Shown in pieces: positions 58,631 through 64,000 of a stretch of 64,000 bases of DNA (within the stretch, counting starts at the first letter, position 1; the number at the start of each line of letters is the position of its first letter). Origin of the DNA: DASPSM01 sp963800135 (lineage in GTDB: Bacteria; Planctomycetota; Planctomycetia; Planctomycetales; Planctomycetaceae). The stretch covers positions 62,001 through 126,000 of the forward strand of contig CAWCZR010000006.1 of NCBI GenBank assembly GCA_963800135.1. Direction: 5' to 3'. The notes under the pieces were generated by a model, which worked only from the letters and a program-made list of their open reading frames with translations, made no database searches and was not told where the DNA came from. A program made the translations under genes and the position numbers.

Positions 58631-60689
58631 TCAGCGCACAAGGACGACGACAGAGCGGGCCGCCACCTCATACTGGTCTGACGTAACCTTGGTCTCGTCC
58701 CCCAGTTCCGAGATGTCAAGCGGGGAAGTCCTGGCCGTGTCGATGCTACGCTTCCATTCGCCGGGCGACCCTTCCTGGATCCGGAATGAGAGAGGCTCCC
58801 AATAAGCGTTGATCATGACATAAAGATCCCGATCGCCCAGCGAGTCGCCCTTGAGGCAATAGGCAAGACTGTGCGATTCGGGCGACATATCGACGGCGCC
58901 ATCGGTTCCGTACCAGTGGACGTCTTCGCGCCAATAGCCGCTGCGGCAGATTGAGGGGTGCGCGTTCCGGAAGGCGATCATTTTCTTGAAGAAGCGCACC
59001 ACGTCGGCATGTTTCTTCAGGCGAGTCCAGTCGAGCCACGTGGTTTTGTTGTCCTGGTTATACGGATTGTTGTTGCCTCCTTGCGTCTGGAGGAACTCGT
59101 CTCCCGCTCGAAACATCGCAATACCGTTGGCCAGGAACAGCAGGCAGCAGAAGTTCTTCGCCTGGCGCACGCGCAGCGCCATCACGTCGGCGGGGACGTC
59201 GTCGTCTCCTTCCCATCCGCAATTCCAACTGAAGTTCTCGGCGGTGCCGTCAGTATTGTCTTCTCCGTTGGCCTCGTTGTGACGTCCGTTGTAGGCCACC
59301 AGGTCGTAAAGCGTGAAGCCGTCGTGCGCGGTCACGTAGTTGATGCTGTAGAAGGGGCGGCAGGCTTCGCGAACCGTATCTGGAAACAAATCGTCGCTCC
59401 CATACAGCCGGCGCATCACGGATGGAACCGTGTCTGCATCCCCCTTCACGAAACGCCGGACATCGTCTCGAAAACGACCGTTCCACTGATGCCAGAACTG
59501 CCCCGGGAAATGTGCTCCCAACTGGTAGAGCCCGGCTGCATCCCAAGGCTCGGCAATCAGGTGCACGTTGCCCAAGACGGGATCTGTGCGGATGGCGGTG
59601 ATCAGCGGGGAGTCGCTGGTATCAATCGACCCGTCCTCGGCACGGGTGAAGATGGACGCAAGATCAAAGCGAAAGCCATCAACGTGCATCTCGGTGACCC
59701 AGTACCGGAGGCTTTCAACAATCAGCGCCCGCACGTTTGGGTTGGCGCAATCGAACGTGTTGCCAGTTCCCGAGAAATTGGCGTAGGGGGCCGCCCTGTT
59801 GCCGGTCATGATGTAGTAGCTGCTGTTGTCGATCCCCTTAAAGCTGTAGGTCGGACCCCGCTGATCTCCCTCGGTGGTGTGGTTGTAAACCACGTCAAGA
59901 ATCACTTCGATTCCCGCCACATGCAGGGCACGGACCATTTCGCGGAATTCGTCGCGGACGCGCTCTTGATTCGCGGCAAACTGCCGATGCGGCGCAAAGA
60001 AATTGAGCGTCATGTACCCCCAAATACTGCCGTCTTGCGGATCGAACTGATGCACCGGCATCAGCTCGACGACGGTGATTCCGAGCTCCTTCAGGTAGGG
60101 AATCTTTTCGATGAGTCCCGCAAAGGTGCCCCGCGCTGGCAGAGACGCCACTCGTAGGACTCTGAGTGAATCCCCGGACATGCAATTCGTAGACGACGGC
60201 GTCCGCCCGGTAGCGCCCAAGGGGTCGTTTGGTCCACGCAAAAGGCGTCTCGTGCCCAACCAGCACGCCGAGCGGCGCCGCGCCCTCATTCGATCCGGGA
60301 CGCTCGGCCCGGCGGCGGTCGAAAGCAGGCGGGAAATAGACTTCCCGTGCATAAGGATCGAGAAGGATTTTCTGCGGATCGAAGGCGTGTCGAGAGGCCG
60401 GGCCGTCGGGCAGCGGGCCGTCAACCCGCCAGGCGTAATACCGCGCACCGTGCACGGCCGGGCCGGGAATTCGGCAGAACCAGATATCGCGCAATTTTTG
60501 AGTGAGCGGATCCAACCGCAACTGAAACAGGGGCGTTGCCAGGTCGTCGTGGCAATAAAGCAAGAGCGTCACGCACGAAGCGTTCTCGGAGATCAGCGAG
60601 AAGTTGTGAGCCTGCTCCGCGTCGATCCAGGTATGTCCGAGGAGAAACGGACTTCCTTCGACCGTAAACCACTGCAGCTCCTCAGGCAT
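58631..60689 (-). CDS. glgX: Glycogen debranching enzyme GlgX-type (one frameshift)
   Basis: About 685 residues. The N-terminal CBM48 region starts LQWFTVEGSPFLLGHTWIDA and contains YYAWRVDGPLPDGPASRHAF and VVYELHVRGFTQSPTSGVS. Near 60145 two bases of a GCGC run seem missing; the frame then continues TFAGLIEKIPYLKELGITVV and ELMPVHQFDPQDGSIWGY. The GH13 active site is complete: nucleophile Asp in VDGFRFDLASI (about 333), acid Glu in HLIAEPWDAAG (about 374) and Asp in VTAHDGFTLYDL (about 453). It removes alpha-1,6 branches from glycogen or limit dextrins. Its stop is about 140 bases from the inverted-repeat region. Confidence 0.9.
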
Positions 60690-60868
60690 CGTCGGCTTCT
60701 CCCATCATTGATCGGGTCCAAGGCAATGCCTGCTCGGCGAATGTTGATCCATCAAGCGGGACGAGCAAATTACGAAACATGAGAGATCCACGGGTGGCCC
60801 GTGCGGCGATGTCGACGTGTCAAGGTCATCGAGCTTTAGAGCTCAGTCCATCTTGCCGCAGGGGAGGC

Positions 60869-61200
60869 TCAGATCTCCTGACTTAACGCCTTCAAAGCCA
60901 CGGCCAGTCTGGCCATGGCCCGATGATGATGCCTCTTGAGTCGTTCGTGCGCCGCTCCCATATGCTCGTGCTTCTCAGCTTCCTTGCTTTGGCGTCGGCC
61001 ATGCGCGCTTCAATCTCGCAGGCCCTGGGCCGCTCGGAACGATCCAATTCCGCGATCAGATGCTCATGGTCCACAACACTTTCCTCGTGGCGGTCGATTG
61101 AGGCGGCGTGATCCTTCAACCCCGACACCTCCGCACCGAGGGAGTTTTCAAGATCGGCAAAAAGCTTGGCCCGCTCCTTCTGCCATTCCTCGATGTTCAT
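60869..61200 (-). CDS. His-rich coiled-coil small protein (one frameshift)
   Basis: From the ATG at 61200 the frame reads EEWQKERAKLFADLENSLGA and SIDRHEESVVDHEHLIAELD, then after one missing A near 61005 (AAAGG reads AAGG) continues EAEKHEHMGAAHERLKRHHH, RAMARLAVALKALSQEI with TGA at 60869. The result is a 110-residue all-helical, His- and Glu-rich protein. No family recognised; the composition suggests metal binding or a ribosome/DNA-bound stress protein. It lies directly beside the IS110 transposase gene, divergently. Confidence 0.5.
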
Positions 61201-61366
61201 CCCGCCACATTCTGACGTCGTTTTGCCAATCCGGTGCGCAGAACAGCACGCCGAAATACGTATGAGTATCTATGAAGGCCGGGCCTCCTAGGCATAAGAG
61301 GCGTTTGAGACGATGTTTGTCGGTGTGAATATGTCTCGGACGACTTCCCCAACTCAGGAGACCGGC

Positions 61367-62443
61367 ATGAAGATCCTTGCGATCGATCTCGGAAAGAGCA
61401 AGAGCGTCGCATGTGCCTATTCCGTTGAGACCGCGGAATCGCGGTTTCACAAGGTGGGCACAAGTCCGGGGCAGCTGCATGAATTGATCCTCAAGGTGCG
61501 ACCTGATCGAATTGTCATTGAAGTCTGCTCCGCAGCCGGATGGGTGGCGGACCTGGTGGGGACAATAGGAATTGAGTTGCAGGTCGCCAATACGGCCGCT
61601 CCCGCCTGGCGTTGGAGCAATACCAAGCGGAAGACCGATCGCGATGATGCGTTGCGTCTGGCCCAACTGTCGGCCCTTGAACAACTTCCCCGGGTCACGA
61701 TTCCCAAACGGGACGTCCGCCAATGGCGAGCCTTGATCCGTTACCGTCATCACTTGGTCAGGCGTCGAACGCAACTTCGAAATCGCATACGGGCGTTGTT
61801 TGATCGGGAGGGGCTGACACTGCCCACGGGCAAGCAGTGCTGGACGAATGCCGGGATAGCGATGCTGCGTGAGTGGGCGCGATCCTTGGACGAGGTGCCA
61901 GACCAGGAACTGTGGCGAGGAGAATTGGCATGTGAACTCGAGATTCTTCAGATGGCTGAGCTACTCATTGCTCGCGTTGAGGCCAAGCTCGACAGGCTGG
62001 CCGAAGCAAATACCGCTTGTCAGTTATTGCGGTCGATTCCGGGCGTGGGTCCCCGGTTGGCGGAGATCGTCGTCGCGGTCCTTGATGACGCAAGACGATT
62101 TCAGAAAGGCAAGCAGGTCGGCTCATATGCGGGGCTGACGCCGCGGCAGTATCAGTCGGGCGATTGCGATCGCCAGGGAAGAATCAGCCACCAAGGAAAT
62201 CCACTACTGCGTTCATTGCTGGTGGAAGTGAGCTGGGTTGGACTGCAACACAATCCCTGGATGCGAGCCGTCTACGAACAGGTTCGTCGTGGCAGCCCAA
62301 CCAGGAAGAAGATCGCCATTGTGGCTGTGGCCCGCAGGCTACTCATCCGTTGCTGGGCGATGTTGCGTGACGGAGTTCCGTGGCGTCCTCCCAATACGGA
62401 ACCCATTCCAAGTCGCACATGTGGAGTGGTCGGCGCACACTGA
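61367..62443 (+). CDS. IS110-family transposase
   Basis: 358 residues from the ATG at 61367, preceded by AGGAG; an earlier start at 61313 is open. The DEDD RuvC-like catalytic domain has Asp in ILAIDLGKSKSVACAYS, Glu in RIVIEVCSAAGW and Asp-Asp in KTDRDDALRLAQLSALEQ. The C-terminal transposase_20 part has LLRSIPGVGPRLAEIVVAVL and GRISHQGNPLLRSLLVEV with the catalytic Ser. IS110 elements are now known to be targeted by a structured bridge RNA encoded in the element's non-coding end. The gene is intact. Confidence 0.93.
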   Translation: MKILAIDLGKSKSVACAYSVETAESRFHKVGTSPGQLHELILKVRPDRIVIEVCSAAGWVADLVGTIGIELQVANTAAPAWRWSNTKRKTDRDDALRLAQLSALEQLPRVTIPKRDVRQWRALIRYRHHLVRRRTQLRNRIRALFDREGLTLPTGKQCWTNAGIAMLREWARSLDEVPDQELWRGELACELEILQMAELLIARVEAKLDRLAEANTACQLLRSIPGVGPRLAEIVVAVLDDARRFQKGKQVGSYAGLTPRQYQSGDCDRQGRISHQGNPLLRSLLVEVSWVGLQHNPWMRAVYEQVRRGSPTRKKIAIVAVARRLLIRCWAMLRDGVPWRPPNTEPIPSRTCGVVGAH

Positions 62444-62996
62444 CGCACCTCAACGAGACGGAGCTAGAGCCCAAAGTTGATGTTTGTGTTGAGAGGAATC
62501 GACGACAGCTCGACCGGATTCGAGGCCCTTAAGCCTGCGTATGAGAATGGGCGTCGTCGCATAAACAAATGAGCCCGTCCATTCACGGCGCCAGCGCCGG
62601 TCGGCAGCTCGGATAGAAGAATGAACCAATCAACCAACACGCTGCAGGGGATCTGGTCGGCTCCGCTCCGAGATCGACGGGAGTCTCTGCGCTGTGTCGC
62701 CCAGATTTGAAACTTGCACTTGACGGCCCGGCCTCATAGAAGTTTCCGGTGCCCGGCAAAGCATCATTTATCGGTGGTTTTATGCAACGTCCGAGAAACG
62801 CCCGAGATTATGGGACTGCCGCGCGTGACCACAGAACTTCTGCAGCGCTAGCTGAAAGCCCCGCGCCCGGCATTCCAGTCGCCTCGCACGCAGGTTCGAT
62901 GGGCATTTTTGAAGTCGGGACCATCGCCTCGGAAAATGTCGGTTCAACACCATTCTGCCGACGCGAGGCGAGCTTCCGTGACGCCGGAACCCGACG
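62444..62996. other. Intergenic region after IS110 with repeat copy B
   Basis: No convincing gene. It holds the right flank of the IS110 element (ends not definable by eye, as these lack inverted repeats) and, at 62778-62903, copy B of the 57991-58115 repeat. Confidence 0.6.
62778..62903. repeat. Direct repeat copy B (non-coding element)
   Basis: It matches 57991-58115 in order and orientation with several small insertions and deletions. It sits about 95 bases beyond the 3' end of the membrane-protein gene at 62997-63305. Confidence 0.7.
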
Positions 62997-63305
62997 CTAC
63001 GGCAGCAATCCATAGAGAAAAAGCACCGGCAGGCCGATCAAAAACAACCATCCGACTGCGTCGATCAAGAGCGGCGGAGAGTCTTTCAAGACGCCGCGAT
63101 CGAATCCGATGACACTCAGTCCTTCGCGAAACCAGATCATTAACAAGCCCGGCAGCGTGAGGAGCACCGCGGACCCCGCCACAATTCCGCGATTTCGAGA
63201 GACACATGAGAGGATCACTGCCACTCCAATCTGTGCGACAGCGATGGCAAGGGCGATGATCCGTTCCTTCGTCAACTTCGCGACCTCCATTGAGCTGTCC
63301 TTCAC
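62997..63305 (-). CDS. Hypothetical three-helix membrane protein
   Basis: 102 residues; the ATG at 63290 (second Met) is an alternative start. Helices at about 15-35 (IIALAIAVAQIGVAVILSCV), 40-58 (IVAGSAVLLTLPGLLMIWF) and 82-101 (DAVGWLFLIGLPVLFLYGLL). No family recognised. Located between the repeat copy B and the second HPF gene, on the same strand as both. Confidence 0.6.
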   Translation of the reverse strand: MKDSSMEVAKLTKERIIALAIAVAQIGVAVILSCVSRNRGIVAGSAVLLTLPGLLMIWFREGLSVIGFDRGVLKDSPPLLIDAVGWLFLIGLPVLFLYGLLP

Positions 63306-63449
63306 GAATTAGGCCGACTCTACTCGAAGGAAGAGACCCTGCATCTCACGACCTTGTGCCGAGGCCCGGCCGCGCGTCGACAGCTTGTTTCTGCAGTTTC
63401 AAAAGGCTGGCGAGCGATTAGTGCTTGGGTAGTCGACGGCATCATGGGT

Positions 63450-63830
63450 TCACCCGCCGTGATGATGCCGCTCTCCGATTGGGCCCTCGTCATGCACCTT
63501 GACATCGCCCCGCAAATTGCGGACGTAGTCCTCGAGTTGTCGTCGCATCGCCTTAAATGCGTCGCGGACGGCGACAAGCAAGTCCTCGCGAGCATGATCG
63601 TCCGGAGGCTTCCAATCGACGACCAACTCCTGTCCCGGAACGGCAACGTGGATGCGCACGTGGAACAGGTTACCTGACCGATGGTGCCGGTGCGGTTCTT
63701 CAATGACCACGTGGCAACTCGTGATGCGATCGTAGAATTCCTCCAACCTGGCTGCGTGTTCTCGGATGCGCTCATCGAGGTGTCCAGAATGCGGGACATC
63801 TCGAAATGTAATCTGAACGGGCACTTGCAT
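63450..63830 (-). CDS. HPF/RaiA-like ribosome hibernation protein, full-length copy
   Basis: 126 residues from the ATG at 63830 (AAGGAGG upstream; start at 63854 also open). It reads VPVQITFRDVPHSGHLDERI, RITSCHVVIEEPHRHHRSG, NLFHVRIHVAVPGQELVVD and AFKAMRRQLEDYVRNLRGDV, with a His-rich end. Short HPF-type proteins bind the small subunit's decoding centre and keep ribosomes inactive during starvation. It is the intact paralogue of the 48254-48559 gene. Confidence 0.88.
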   Translation of the reverse strand: MQVPVQITFRDVPHSGHLDERIREHAARLEEFYDRITSCHVVIEEPHRHHRSGNLFHVRIHVAVPGQELVVDWKPPDDHAREDLLVAVRDAFKAMRRQLEDYVRNLRGDVKVHDEGPIGERHHHGG

Positions 63831-63994
63831 GACGCCTCCTTCCGGCCTGAGCATTCAACGCAAAGTTTGTCCTTACGCAGGGGGCATGCCAATCGGCGAC
63901 GTTTATTCCAATTCCTGCGGCGTAGGCCGCACGCCGCAATCAGCAGGGCAGATCCGCGGGTGCCGCAGTCAACTAGCCTTCGCGCATCGGTTCG
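63494..63994. repeat. Direct repeat copy 2 (HPF-gene segment)
   Basis: Partner of 48223-48720, same orientation. The two copies lie 15.3 kb apart and bracket the stress-metabolism block. Confidence 0.85.
63917..63937. promoter_or_regulatory. Palindrome upstream of HPF copy 2
   Basis: GCGGCGT-aggccgc-ACGCCGC, identical to the element at 48645-48665 and about 87 bases upstream of the start codon. Confidence 0.4.
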
Positions 63995-64000
63995 TTTTGA

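Noticed and set aside
62749..63015. 88-codon plus-strand frame
   Set aside because: It overlaps the non-coding direct repeat B and the end of the membrane-protein gene; its counterpart in repeat A has no matching frame.

Overview
The window is GC-rich, densely coded bacterial DNA. Gene families and layout point to a member of the Planctomycetota, most likely a Pirellulales-type organism. The basis is the lysine-rich small proteins, DUF6807/PmoA-like proteins, LonA with Hsp20, ECF sigma, CocE and SGNH hydrolases, a ClpP-like protein, and many dispersed palindromic intergenic repeats typical of that phylum. No rRNA was seen. One tRNA (Ser, anticodon GGA) is present. The taxonomic call is inference, not a search result.

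Layout. 0-6 kb: the end of a secretin/pilus-type operon cut by the window edge, a class C beta-lactamase-like hydrolase, a STAS protein, and a frameshifted RecA-like AAA_25 ATPase embedded in dispersed repeats. 6.6-16.8 kb: HAD phosphatase, DUF1801, VOC protein, ECF sigma factor, several small membrane proteins, CocE/NonD hydrolase, quinone-reductase-like MDR, SGNH hydrolase. 16.9-25.7 kb: Lon and Hsp20, a SirB1-like protein, a serpin, a broken M50-TPR protease and aspS. 26-39.3 kb: orphan secreted FlgG-like protein, small protein plus HNH pair, DinB, two tandem DUF6807 proteins, ClpP-like protein, carB-maf, thrC and a PAS histidine kinase. 39.3-43 kb: dcd with an overlapping YpsA/molybdenum-carrier-like gene, SEC-C protein, zinc MDR dehydrogenase. 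43.1-48.2 kb: tRNA-Ser followed by a mobility scar (integrase N-terminus, serine-recombinase C-terminus, Phd-ParE toxin-antitoxin pair, IS3/IS407-type element). 48.2-64 kb: a low-oxygen/energy-stress island with ferredoxin-NADP reductase, dihydroorotate-dehydrogenase-like flavoprotein, pyruvate:ferredoxin oxidoreductase, PPK2, a DAO-type oxidoreductase, GlgX, a His-rich coiled-coil protein and an IS110 transposase. Two copies of a ribosome-hibernation (HPF/RaiA) gene bracket it as about 500-bp direct repeats.

How genes work together. In the last block, pyruvate oxidation to reduced ferredoxin (PFOR), electron transfer to NAD(P) (FNR) and a linked flavoprotein form a tight minus-strand run. 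Polyphosphate-nucleotide exchange (PPK2), glycogen debranching (GlgX) and ribosome hibernation (HPF) fit the same starvation/anoxia theme. Co-regulation is inferred from position only.

Quality warning. Many conserved genes between about 22 and 39 kb (aspS, carB, thrC, a kinase and others) are broken by one- or two-base indels. Several of these abut self-complementary tetramers such as AGCT or GCGC. Since carB and aspS are normally essential, sequence error is the simplest explanation. Gene spans are therefore given for the reconstructed gene, with the shift points noted.
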